Of a stretch of DNA of 64,000 nucleotides, positions 53,579-61,592 are shown piece after piece. A program made the translations under genes and the position numbers. Source of the stretch: Polymorphobacter multimanifer (GTDB taxonomy: Bacteria > Pseudomonadota > Alphaproteobacteria > Sphingomonadales > Sphingomonadaceae); contig NZ_JACIIV010000007.1 of NCBI RefSeq assembly GCF_014205635.1, positions 58,955 to 122,954 on the forward strand, in the 5' to 3' direction. Under the pieces are notes generated by a model. It worked only from the letters and a program-made list of their open reading frames with translations, had not been told where the DNA came from and did no database searches. Numbering within the stretch: position 1 is the stretch's first letter; the number at the start of each line of letters is the position of its first letter.

Positions 53579-54811
53579 TCAGAAGTCCTGGTTCGCCGTG
53601 GCTGGCATTGCCACGGCTGTTGGTGCCCCCAGGATGTCGCCACTGCGGTCGATTTCACCGGCAGTTGTGCGGTCGTTACCCATATTGGTGGTCTGATAGG
53701 GAATGTCGATAAGCACGATCAACCCTTGTGGTTCATTGTTCGCAAGCTCGAAGCGATGGTCGGCCCCATAGGCCTGCACCAGCCGCTCGCGGATGTTGGC
53801 AATGCCGACATTGGTGCCCGGCGCCACGGCTTCGCCGATTCCGGCGGCGGCGGCGTTCCCCGAGCTGCCATTCATTCCGGGCCCGGTGTCGGCAATGGTG
53901 ATCACCAGCCGGTCCCCCATCTGCCGCGCATCGACGACGATGTCCGCACCGTCCTCGCTCGGGGTGACGGCATATTTGATGGCATTCTCCACGATCGGCT
54001 GCAGCAGCAGCGAGGGCAGCCGCGCTTCCATCACCCGCGGCTCGATATCGAAGCGGGTGCGCAGCCGGTCCTCGAAGCGGGTGCGCTCGATATCGAGGTA
54101 CAGCTTCAGCGCCTCGGCCTCCTGCGCGATCGTGGCCAGCCCCTCGCGCTCGCCCACCAGGCTGTAGCGCAGGAAGGAGGCGAGGCGCGAGAGCATGGCA
54201 TTGGCGCGCTCGGTCTGCCGCAGCAGCACCAGCGTGGAGATGGAATTGAGGGTGTTGAACAGGAAATGCGGGTTGAGCTGGTAGCGCAGCATCTCGAGCT
54301 GCGCGGTGTTCGCCTGACGCGCCACCGCCACCATTCGCGCCGTCTGCTCGGCGAGCTGGAGATAATAGTTGATGCCGTAGTAAAAGCCCGTCCAGGCGCC
54401 GAGCACCGAGAATTCGAGCAGGATGGCACCAAGATATTCGATGCCATGCGGGGTCCAACCCGGCTGGTAGAAGGCGCGGTGCGCCCAGACTTCGAGCACC
54501 GAAAACAGTGCCGAGGCGCCGCACAGGATGATGAGCGACAGGATGAGAACGCGCAGCGGCGGCATGGTGATGATCCGCCGATAGGCTGCGGCCATCAGCA
54601 GCGTGAGCGAAAAGCCGGTGGCGGTGATGATGGCGGTGGGCAGCAGGAAGCTCGGTTCCATGCGGTTGGCGAGCCCCGAAAGCGCCCTCAGCCCGAAATA
54701 GGCGGTCCAGCCGCCGGTCTGCAGCAGCCAGAAGGCGCGGTTCTTGTCGCGGAAAAAGCCCCGCGTCGCGAGATCAGTGGTGTTGTCCTGGTCCTGCATT
54801 CCCCGCACCAT
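53579..54811 (-). CDS. LytS-type sensor histidine kinase
   Basis: A 410-residue membrane histidine kinase. About four hydrophobic segments lie in the first 150 residues. The His_kinase domain has its phospho-histidine H182 in YQLNPHFLFNTLNSIS, followed by the ATPase motifs QPIVENAIKYA and ITIADTGPGMNG, with NVGIANIRERL near the end. The N-terminus contains no obvious ligand-binding module, so the signal is likely sensed in or near the membrane. The start could be 54811 or 54799. It feeds the LytTR regulator immediately downstream. Confidence 0.9.
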   Translation of the reverse strand: MVRGMQDQDNTTDLATRGFFRDKNRAFWLLQTGGWTAYFGLRALSGLANRMEPSFLLPTAIITATGFSLTLLMAAAYRRIITMPPLRVLILSLIILCGASALFSVLEVWAHRAFYQPGWTPHGIEYLGAILLEFSVLGAWTGFYYGINYYLQLAEQTARMVAVARQANTAQLEMLRYQLNPHFLFNTLNSISTLVLLRQTERANAMLSRLASFLRYSLVGEREGLATIAQEAEALKLYLDIERTRFEDRLRTRFDIEPRVMEARLPSLLLQPIVENAIKYAVTPSEDGADIVVDARQMGDRLVITIADTGPGMNGSSGNAAAAGIGEAVAPGTNVGIANIRERLVQAYGADHRFELANNEPQGLIVLIDIPYQTTNMGNDRTTAGEIDRSGDILGAPTAVAMPATANQDF

Positions 54812-54893
54812 AGCCCAGCTTGGCGGCCGATGCCCATCCTTCTCTCCAAAGCGTTACTGGCCAAGCCCCGCGCAAGGGCTTATCGCGCTTCTG

Positions 54894-55514
54894 ATGGGCC
54901 TTTCCGCTCCCGCCCTTGCCGCTGCCATCGAGGCGCTGGCTGCCGCCGACCCCCGGCTGGCAGCGGCGATCGACCGCATCGGCGCGCCCGAGCCGCGCAT
55001 CCGCCCGCGCGGTCCCGCCACGCTGCTGCGCGCCATCATCGGCCAGCAGGTGAGCGTGAAGGCAGCCGCCAGCATCTGGAACCGGCTGGAAGCCGCAGCC
55101 GGCGGCGATGCCAATGACCTGGCGCGGCTGGCAGCACTCTCGCCCGAGGAGCTGCGCGCGGCCGGTCTCTCGGGCCAGAAGGCGAGCTATGTCCATGCGC
55201 TCGCCGCCGCCGTCATCGCCGGCCATCTCGATTTCGCAAGCCTGCCGGAGGATGACGAGCAGGCGGTGCTGGCGCTGACCGCGATCAAGGGCATCGGCCG
55301 CTGGACGGCGGAAATCTACCTGCTGTTCGCCGAAGGCCGCCCCGATGTCTTCCCCGGCGGCGACCTTGCCGTGCAGATCGAAATGGGCCGGCTGCTCGGC
55401 CTGCCCGCGCGGCCGCCGGAAAAGGCCACGCGGCTCCTCGCCGAGCCCTTCCGCCCGCACCGCGGCGCGCTCGCGATCCTGTGCTGGCACAGCTATAACA
55501 TAACGGCCCTATGA
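54894..55514 (+). CDS. DNA-3-methyladenine glycosylase II (AlkA-type)
   Basis: A 206-residue HhH-GPD DNA glycosylase that excises alkylated bases such as 3-methyladenine. The helix-hairpin-helix and active-site region is ALTAIKGIGRWTAEIYLLFAEG with the catalytic aspartate in DVFPGGDLAVQ. LLRAIIGQQVSVKAAASIWNRL is another family signature. The protein is shorter than E. coli AlkA because it lacks the N-terminal domain. The ATG at 54894 is weakly supported by ribosome-binding signals. It overlaps the next gene by an ATGA. Confidence 0.88.
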   Translation: MGLSAPALAAAIEALAAADPRLAAAIDRIGAPEPRIRPRGPATLLRAIIGQQVSVKAAASIWNRLEAAAGGDANDLARLAALSPEELRAAGLSGQKASYVHALAAAVIAGHLDFASLPEDDEQAVLALTAIKGIGRWTAEIYLLFAEGRPDVFPGGDLAVQIEMGRLLGLPARPPEKATRLLAEPFRPHRGALAILCWHSYNITAL

Positions 55515-56317
55515 TCCTCGACATTTCCAGTGCTTCAAATCCCAGCGTCAAGCGGCTGAAATCGCTGTTCGACAAGAAGGCGCGGCGGCTTGAGGGGCTG
55601 TTCCTCGCCGAGGGCCTGCGCGTCTGCACCGAGGCGCTGGAGGCCGGCCGGCTGCCGGCGCTTCTCGCCGTGACGCATGAAGCCGAGGCGCACCCGCTCG
55701 GCCGGGCATTGATTGCGGCTACGCTCGATGCGCGCGGCCAGGTGATGCGCGTGCCGCCGATCCTGATGAGCCGCATCACCGGCAAGGACAATGCGCAAGG
55801 CGTGGCTGGCGCCTATCCCATCCCCGACACCGGCCTCGCCGGCCTCGACCGCAGCACGGCCCCGCTCTGGGTGGTGGGCGAAAGCATTCGCGATCCCGGC
55901 AACATCGGCACCATGCTGCGCACATGCGATGCCACGGGGGCCGGCGGGCTGATCCTGCTCGACCAATGCGCCGATCCGTTCAGCGTGGAAGCCGTGCGCG
56001 CCTCGATGGGCGCGCTGTTCAGCCGCCGCATCGCCCAGGCCAGCGGGCCAGAGTTTTTCGCATGGGCGCGTTCCGGTGCTGGCCAGATCGTGGGCGCCGC
56101 CCTCGAAGGCCGGACGGTCGATTACCGCGCGCATCGATTCACCGCCCCCAGCTTCCTGCTGATGGGCAATGAGCAGGCCGGGCTGCCCAGCCCCTATGCC
56201 GAACAATGCGATGCGCTGGTGAAGCTGCCGATGCGCGGCACGGCCGACAGCCTCAACGTCGCCATTGCGACGGCGGTGCTGCTCTACCGCGCGCTCGACC
56301 AGCTGGAAACGCTCTAG
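55511..56317 (+). CDS. TrmH/SpoU family RNA 2'-O-methyltransferase
   Basis: A 268-residue RNA methyltransferase with a SPOUT trefoil-knot domain. An N-terminal substrate-binding domain (LKSLFDKKARRLEGLFLAEG) precedes LWVVGESIRDPGNIGTMLRTCDA, the conserved N-x-G core of SpoU enzymes. The knot then shows FSVEAVRASMGALFSRRIA and FLLMGNEQAGLP, with RGTADSLNVAIATAVLLYRAL at the end. Such enzymes methylate rRNA or tRNA ribose 2'-OH. It is translationally coupled to the AlkA-type glycosylase. Confidence 0.92.
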   Translation: MILDISSASNPSVKRLKSLFDKKARRLEGLFLAEGLRVCTEALEAGRLPALLAVTHEAEAHPLGRALIAATLDARGQVMRVPPILMSRITGKDNAQGVAGAYPIPDTGLAGLDRSTAPLWVVGESIRDPGNIGTMLRTCDATGAGGLILLDQCADPFSVEAVRASMGALFSRRIAQASGPEFFAWARSGAGQIVGAALEGRTVDYRAHRFTAPSFLLMGNEQAGLPSPYAEQCDALVKLPMRGTADSLNVAIATAVLLYRALDQLETL

Positions 56318-56320
56318 ACC

Positions 56321-56370
56321 TGTTTCCGTGTATTTTTATCGCAAAACCGGTACCCACTTTTGCGAAACAC
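56321..56370. repeat. Intergenic palindromic repeat element, copy 2 (reversed)
   Basis: Contains aaaaccggtacccactttt (56343-56361), the exact reverse complement of the 19-bp core at 52122-52140. The flanking arms are less perfect (tgtttccg against cgaaaca). The motif ctctag occurs on both sides (56312 and 56372). It lies between the convergent methyltransferase and thiolase-like genes, so it could end both transcripts. Confidence 0.8.
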
Positions 56371-56373
56371 ACT

Positions 56374-57864
56374 CTAGAAGCGCCAGTGCTGCAGGCCGTC
56401 CTCGGCGACTGTCACCGTGCCGGCAGCCCCCACCGGGGACGCATCGAGCCGCTCCAGCGCGCCGACCTCGGCAATGTCGATCCGCGCGAACACCCGCTTG
56501 CCAGCCGGCGTCAGGCCGATGATGCTGCCATAGGCCGGGGCGCCCTCGCGGTCATGGACCACCGTGAACGTCTCCACTTCGGCTGCGCCTTCATGGTCAA
56601 GCGCCAACGGCGGCACCGGGCTGCGCATTGCCTCGGCCTCCATCTGCACGTCGCGCGGGCGCATCAGCGTGTCGGGCTCCGGCACGCCCGAGCCCAGCAC
56701 CAGCGCATGGTGCTTGGTCACATAGCCGCCCTGGCCATAGAGCAGCGCATGCGCAGCCGGCGTGGCACGCAGATGGCGGACCATCGCGCAAGTGGCATGG
56801 GTCATGTAGGTGTTGAGCGGCGCGCCGAAGAAGCTGAGGCCCCCGCACACTGTCATCGCCGCATCCGCCGCCAGCCCGAGCGAGCGCCGCGCCATCTTCG
56901 GCACGATGGGAAAGCAGGAATACAGCTCGACCGCGCCGAAGCCGCCCGGCGCCACCGCCATCGCCGCATCGAGCACCGCATCCTGCGCCACCGAATGGCC
57001 GAACTGGTCGCGCGCCAGATAATCGACCGGCTCCGCCGCCCCGGCGCCGCCATGCACGAACACCATGCGATGCTCGGGAATGCCCGCCGCCCGCGCCACC
57101 GCCAGCGTGGTCAGCAGCACCGCCCCCGCCTGGTTGACTGCCGGGTTGGCGACCATGCGCTTGGTATAGGGCCAGGCGATGTAGCGGTTGTCGGGGGTGG
57201 CGGTGGTGATCTGCTCGGCATTGAAGGCGCTGCGGCCCCAGCTGCCGGGATTCTGCGCGGCCACTTGCGAAAAGGCCGCCCATATCGCGCCCGCTTCAGC
57301 GAGCGCATCGCCGGGTGTCATGCCCCAGGCCGCGGCGGCGGCGTGATCGTAGAAGGGATAGATGTGCGCCGGCTGCACGATGCCGTGACGCATCGCCAGC
57401 GGCGTCACATGATCGCTGGCGACGATCGGGTTTTCGGGCTGTGCCGCCGGCGGCGTCCAGTCGAGCGCCACGCCGGCGGCCTTGGCCTTGGCAACGGCAT
57501 TGGTCGCTTCGCCGCCGGTCACCACCGCCACGATCGAATCGCCGTTCATGATGCGGATCGCGGCTTCGTGGATCTTCGTCGTCGGCGTCTCACCGCCCAC
57601 GACGCCATAGACAGCGCGCATCGGCGTGATGCCGAGCCGCTCGGCCAGCCGCGCCGCCACCCGGTCATAGCGCCACGACACCAGATTGATGACGTCGAGC
57701 GAATCGATCCGCGCCAGGAAGCCGCCGCCGGCATCGTCGTCGGCGGCGCGGACGGCAGCCGCCATCAGCGCCAGCGGCTCCAGCGCGGCGGCCGGATCCG
57801 CTGGCCGGTCGATCATCTCGCCGACACCGATGATCACCGGTGTGCGGTCAGCAGGCAAAGCCAC
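56374..57864 (-). CDS. Thiolase-like protein type 1 (SCP2/acetyl-CoA acetyltransferase-like)
   Basis: A 496-residue thiolase-superfamily protein. The N-terminal half has RTPVIIGVGEMIDRP and DSIVAVVTGGEATNAV and the C-terminal part has LYSCFPIVPKMARRSLGL. The segment that should carry the nucleophilic cysteine reads GGETPTTKIHEAA, with no cysteine there. It is therefore likely a thiolase-like protein with altered chemistry or a non-catalytic partner. The final ~80 residues are an extra beta domain found in this subgroup (GSIIGLTPAGKRVFARIDI). It is co-directional with but 90 bp from the universal stress gene. Confidence 0.8.
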   Translation of the reverse strand: MALPADRTPVIIGVGEMIDRPADPAAALEPLALMAAAVRAADDDAGGGFLARIDSLDVINLVSWRYDRVAARLAERLGITPMRAVYGVVGGETPTTKIHEAAIRIMNGDSIVAVVTGGEATNAVAKAKAAGVALDWTPPAAQPENPIVASDHVTPLAMRHGIVQPAHIYPFYDHAAAAAWGMTPGDALAEAGAIWAAFSQVAAQNPGSWGRSAFNAEQITTATPDNRYIAWPYTKRMVANPAVNQAGAVLLTTLAVARAAGIPEHRMVFVHGGAGAAEPVDYLARDQFGHSVAQDAVLDAAMAVAPGGFGAVELYSCFPIVPKMARRSLGLAADAAMTVCGGLSFFGAPLNTYMTHATCAMVRHLRATPAAHALLYGQGGYVTKHHALVLGSGVPEPDTLMRPRDVQMEAEAMRSPVPPLALDHEGAAEVETFTVVHDREGAPAYGSIIGLTPAGKRVFARIDIAEVGALERLDASPVGAAGTVTVAEDGLQHWRF

Positions 57865-57953
57865 GGCCAGTTCCCCCTCAATATTGACCGAGGCTTAGAG
57901 CAGCTTGCGGCAATCCGAAACCGGTGCTTTTGCGAGCCGTGGCGCGGGGGCCA

Positions 57954-58763
57954 TCAGTGCGCGAGCAGCAGCGGCACCGGCGGCTCGCTGATCAGGCTGC
58001 GCGTGACGCCTCCGAAAAGCCGCTGGCGCAACCGCGAATGGCCATAGGCGCCCTGCACCAGCATTGTCGCGCCCACTCGCATCAGCTCCTCGCGGATCAC
58101 CGCGTCGATGCTCTGGCCACCATCGCCGCGCTCGATGATCTCGGCCTCGATGCCATGACGCGCGAGCCAGCGGGCCGCATCGGTCGCACGGAAGTCGCTG
58201 GGCTTCTCCTCGACGGTGAGGATGTGCACTGCAGCAGCTTTGTGGAGCAGCGACACGCTGCCGCGCAGTGCCGCGGCGGCTTCGCGCGAGCCGTCCCAGG
58301 CCACCAGCACCGGGCCGGTCACATCGATACCGCGCATGTCGGGACCGACCGCCAGCACCGGCGCCGCAGCTTCGATCGTGACATCACCGGTCATCGCCAG
58401 CGCCATGCCGGGCGAATTGCCGATCTGCCCGGCGCTCATCACCACGACATCGGCCAGCCGCGACGCTTCGGCGAGCCGCTCGGCGGCATCGCCGTCGCGC
58501 GCCATCCAGTCCCATTGCACGCCCTCGGCCTTCAATCGGGCTTCCACCTTCTCGCGCGCCGCACGACGCTGGTCCTCGACAGCATCGATGATCGCCGTCA
58601 CCGGAAAGCCGCTGATGCCATTGTCCCCCAGCGCATAGGCGGCAAAGGGGGTCACCTGCAGGCAGTTGATGTGGCTGCCGAACATGCGCGCCAGGTCGAA
58701 TGCCGCCTGCAGCCGCGCTTCTTGCCCCGCATCATCCTCGATATGCAGCAATATGGTCTTCAT
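57954..58763 (-). CDS. Universal stress protein (UspA family, two domains)
   Basis: A 269-residue tandem universal stress protein. Domain 1 starts MKTILLHIEDDAGQEARLQA and ends with VTIEAAAPVLAVGP. Domain 2 starts VLVAWDGSREAAAAL and ends with ATMLVQGAYGHSRLRQRLFGG, where the G-x2-G-x9-G ATP-binding pattern can be traced. AGGGAG lies before ATG 58763. A perfect FNR-type palindrome is centred about 61 bp upstream of its start, so induction under low oxygen by the adjacent regulator is expected. Confidence 0.9.
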   Translation of the reverse strand: MKTILLHIEDDAGQEARLQAAFDLARMFGSHINCLQVTPFAAYALGDNGISGFPVTAIIDAVEDQRRAAREKVEARLKAEGVQWDWMARDGDAAERLAEASRLADVVVMSAGQIGNSPGMALAMTGDVTIEAAAPVLAVGPDMRGIDVTGPVLVAWDGSREAAAALRGSVSLLHKAAAVHILTVEEKPSDFRATDAARWLARHGIEAEIIERGDGGQSIDAVIREELMRVGATMLVQGAYGHSRLRQRLFGGVTRSLISEPPVPLLLAH

Positions 58764-58817
58764 GGCAGCTCTCCCTTGCAGCGTGCGGCCATCATAGCGC
58801 ATCCGCATGGTCGGCGC

Positions 58818-58831
58818 TTGATATCGATCAA
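58818..58831 (-). promoter_or_regulatory. FNR-binding site TTGAT-N4-ATCAA
   Basis: The 14-mer TTGATATCGATCAA is a perfect match to the FNR consensus and is itself palindromic. It lies between the FNR-type regulator gene (overlapping its final 11 bases) and the universal stress gene, centred 61 bp before the latter's start codon. That distance fits an activator site near -40 of a promoter reading into the stress gene. Confidence 0.85.
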
Positions 58832-59520
58832 ACGCTCGCCGCTTCGGCCAGGCCGGCCGGATTGCGTATCAGCAGCCCGCGGCTGCCCGGCGTTTCGATC
58901 ATCCCCTGCGCTTTCAGCTGCGAGATCTGCCGACTCACCGTCTCGATTGTCAGGCCGAGCAGCTCGGCCATCTCGCCGCGGCTGAGCGGCAGCTCGGTCT
59001 GCATCGGCGCGCCGGAACAGTCGAGCACCCCCATCCGCCGCGCCACATCGGCGAGAAAGCCCGCCACGCGCGCCGTGGCAGTGGCGCGGCCCATGCGCGC
59101 CAGCCAGTGCCGGGTGCGCTCGAGCTCGCCCATCGTGCGCTCCAGCAGCAGCGCCTCCATCTGCGGCTGGCTTGCCAGCGCCTCGGCAAAGGCGGCGCGG
59201 GGAAAGCTGCAGATCTGCACCGGCGTCGCCGCCACGATGGCATGGCCATGTTGGCCCGCGAAGGGCTGGCCGATGAAGTCACCCGGGAACAGCAGCCCGA
59301 CGATCGATTCCTCGCCGCCGGCAGTCACCGCCACCAGCTTCATCACCCCCGCCTGCAGATTGGCGCAGACCATCGCCTCGTCCCCGGCCCAGGCGAGCGT
59401 CTCCCCGCGTGCGAGCTGGCGCTGGGTGCCGTGCCGCGCCAGTGCCGCAAGCGCCACCGGGTCCAGCGCGACGCACAGGGTTGAATCTCGAACGATACAT
59501 GCGTCACACCGGTTCACCAT
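58828..59520 (-). CDS. FNR-type Crp family transcriptional regulator
   Basis: A 230-residue Crp/Fnr regulator. Cysteines C5, C8 and C16 at the N-terminus and C104 in VQICSFPRAAF match the four that bind the oxygen-sensitive [4Fe-4S] cluster of FNR. The cyclic-nucleotide-fold domain follows, then a dimerisation helix (EALLLERTMGELERTRHWLA) and the HTH, in which E193, S196 and R197 of TIETVSRQIS are the residues that read TTGAT half-sites. A perfect FNR box sits immediately downstream. It is the likely anaerobic regulator of the universal stress gene. Confidence 0.92.
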   Translation of the reverse strand: MVNRCDACIVRDSTLCVALDPVALAALARHGTQRQLARGETLAWAGDEAMVCANLQAGVMKLVAVTAGGEESIVGLLFPGDFIGQPFAGQHGHAIVAATPVQICSFPRAAFAEALASQPQMEALLLERTMGELERTRHWLARMGRATATARVAGFLADVARRMGVLDCSGAPMQTELPLSRGEMAELLGLTIETVSRQISQLKAQGMIETPGSRGLLIRNPAGLAEAASV

Positions 59521-59558
59521 CGCTGCAACCTAGTGCAGTCGGGAGGCTGCGCCAACCA

Positions 59559-60473
59559 TCAGCGGCTGCGCAACGCCACCACCAGCCCGCTGAGCGCCAG
59601 CGCGGCCCCCGCCGCCGCCAGCCAGCTCCACTGAAAGCCTTCGAACAGCGTGGAGAGCGCCAATGCCACGAGCGGCACCATCACGCCCGAATAGGCGGCG
59701 CGCCCGGCGCCCACCTCGCGGATGAGCTGATAGTAGAGCATGAACGCCACTGCCGAGGCCGCCACCGCCAGATAGCCGACGCCCGAGAGATAACCGAGCG
59801 TCGGCTCGATCGCCGGCGGGCCCGAGACGCTCCAGGCAAGCGTCGCGTTCATCAGCGTGCCATAGAACATAGCCCAGGCAAGGCCGGCTTCGAGCGGCTG
59901 GGCTCGGCCCTGGCGCGTCGCCTGCATCACATTCGCCACGCTCGCCGACAGCACGCCCGCCACCGCCAGCCCGAGGCCGAGCAGCACTTCGCCGCCGGCA
60001 GCACCGCCGCCCGCCGGATCGGGCCGCGCCAGATCGGTCCAGCACATCGCCACGACGCCGAGAATGCCGATGACACTGCCGAGCAGGAAGCGCGGGCTGA
60101 CGCGCGTGCCGAGGAACAGCCAGGAGAGCAGCGCATTGGGCAGCACCAGCAGCGCGAACATCAGCGCCACCAGCCCGCTCGTCACATGGGCCTCGGCCCG
60201 ATAGACGAAGTTGAAATTGAGCGAGAACTGCATCAGCCCGAGCAGCAGCGCAAAGCCGTGCCCCGCCGGGGTAAGCCGCAGGCTGCGCCGTGTGGCGAGG
60301 CAATAGCCGAGCATCACGAGACCGGCGACGAGGAACCGCCAGGTGACCGACCAGGAGGGCGGCACCGTGCCGAGCTGGTATTTGATCACCAGCCAGGTCG
60401 AGCCCCAGATCATCGTGACACAGGCGAAATACAGCCAGAGTTTCGGGGTGAACCGCCCGGGCTGGACGGTCAT
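59559..60473 (-). CDS. EamA family transporter
   Basis: A 304-residue drug/metabolite-type permease with about ten transmembrane helices arranged as two EamA repeats. The first repeat starts LWLYFACVTMIWGSTWLVIKY and contains the signature TWRFLVAGLVMLGYC; the second starts near GEVLLGLGLAVAGVLSASVAN. Members export amino acids, purines or other metabolites. Its ATG overlaps the threonine-aldolase stop by 4 bp, so the two are co-translated and a role in exporting the aldolase's substrate or product (threonine or glycine) is possible but unproven. Confidence 0.87.
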   Translation of the reverse strand: MTVQPGRFTPKLWLYFACVTMIWGSTWLVIKYQLGTVPPSWSVTWRFLVAGLVMLGYCLATRRSLRLTPAGHGFALLLGLMQFSLNFNFVYRAEAHVTSGLVALMFALLVLPNALLSWLFLGTRVSPRFLLGSVIGILGVVAMCWTDLARPDPAGGGAAGGEVLLGLGLAVAGVLSASVANVMQATRQGRAQPLEAGLAWAMFYGTLMNATLAWSVSGPPAIEPTLGYLSGVGYLAVAASAVAFMLYYQLIREVGAGRAAYSGVMVPLVALALSTLFEGFQWSWLAAAGAALALSGLVVALRSR

Positions 60474-61480
60474 TGCTGCAAGGCTGCCGCGAGTGCCGCG
60501 ATCTCGGCGGCCGGCGTGTCCCAGGCCACGACGAAGCGCGCCTCGTCCGACCCGGCATCGCCCCAATCATAGAAATCGAAGCCCTGCGCACGCAGCCGGT
60601 CCGGCTCGCCGGGGCGCAGTTTCACGAACAGCTCATTGGCCTCGACCGGGTGCAGCAGCCGCGATGCGAGCGCGGCGGCGAGCTGCTGCGCACCGGCATT
60701 GGCGGCCGCGGCGTTGCGCAGCCATACCCCGTCCTCGATCATCGCCAGCAGCTGCGCCGCCAGAAAGCGCCCCTTGCTCGGCATCTGCCCGGCGCGCTTG
60801 CGGCGGAAGCGCAGCGCCTCCACCAGATCGGGCGCGAACACCACGATCGCCTCCGCACTCATCCCGCCGTTCTTGATCGCGCCGAAGCTGAGCACCTCGA
60901 CACCGGCACGGCAGGTCACATCGCCCGGATGGCAACCGAGATGCGCCACGGCATTGGCAAAGCGCGCGCCATCCATGTGGACGCGCCAGCCCCGTGCCTT
61001 CGCATGGCCAGCGAGCGCCTCGACCTGATCCGGCGCATAGACGGTGCCGGCCTCGGTCGCCTGGGTGAGCGAGAGAGCCGCCAACTGCACCTGGTGGACG
61101 TCGCCGCGGTGCGCCGCCAACCCGGCTGCCAGCCGCTCGGGCGTCAGCCGGCCATGCTCGCCGGGCACCAGCAGCAGCTTGGCGCCGCCGGTGAAGAATT
61201 CGGGCGCGCCGCACTCATCGACATGGATGTGCGCCTCTGCCTCGCACGCCACCGCGCCGAAGGGCGGCACCATTGCTGCCAGCGCCAGCGCATTGGCGGC
61301 GGTGCCGGTGCCGACGGGAAACACCGTGCACCGGGCGCCGAATACATCCGAAAACGCCGCATCGAGCCGACGCGACCAGCGGTCGTCGTCATAGGCCCCG
61401 GCCGACGGCCCGGCGGCTTCGTTCACGGCGGCGAGCACCTCGGCGCAAACCCCGGCGGCATTGTCGGATTTGAAGTTCAT
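60470..61480 (-). CDS. Threonine aldolase family protein (beta-eliminating lyase type)
   Basis: A PLP enzyme of 336 residues in the low-specificity L-threonine aldolase family that cleaves threonine or other beta-hydroxy amino acids to glycine and an aldehyde. The PLP lysine is K203 in LSFGAIKNGGM. The conserved start MNFKSDNAAGVCAEVLAAVN, the ring-stacking segment CEAEAHIHVDECGAPEFF and WRVHMDGARFANAV support the class. It starts at 61480 and is coupled to the EamA transporter by ATGA. Confidence 0.92.
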   Translation of the reverse strand: MNFKSDNAAGVCAEVLAAVNEAAGPSAGAYDDDRWSRRLDAAFSDVFGARCTVFPVGTGTAANALALAAMVPPFGAVACEAEAHIHVDECGAPEFFTGGAKLLLVPGEHGRLTPERLAAGLAAHRGDVHQVQLAALSLTQATEAGTVYAPDQVEALAGHAKARGWRVHMDGARFANAVAHLGCHPGDVTCRAGVEVLSFGAIKNGGMSAEAIVVFAPDLVEALRFRRKRAGQMPSKGRFLAAQLLAMIEDGVWLRNAAAANAGAQQLAAALASRLLHPVEANELFVKLRPGEPDRLRAQGFDFYDWGDAGSDEARFVVAWDTPAAEIAALAAALQQ

Positions 61481-61538
61481 GGTCTGGCGCTAGGGGGCCG
61501 GCGCGACATGGTCAATGCGGCTTGGGTTCCGCACAGGC

Positions 61539-61569
61539 AAAAGGGCGGGGTGATTGCTCACCCTGCCCT
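61539..61569 (-). terminator. Rho-independent terminator of the autotransporter gene
   Basis: A 12-bp stem (61542-61553 with 61558-61569, one A-C mismatch on the minus strand) with a 4-nt loop, followed by TTTT on the minus strand. It starts 23 bp after the autotransporter stop codon. Confidence 0.78.
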
Positions 61570-61592
61570 CATTGCCGTCGGTTGTTGTTGCG

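Noticed and set aside
56206..58047. Long plus-strand frame antisense to the thiolase-like gene
   Set aside because: No domain can be seen and the composition is that of a shadow frame.
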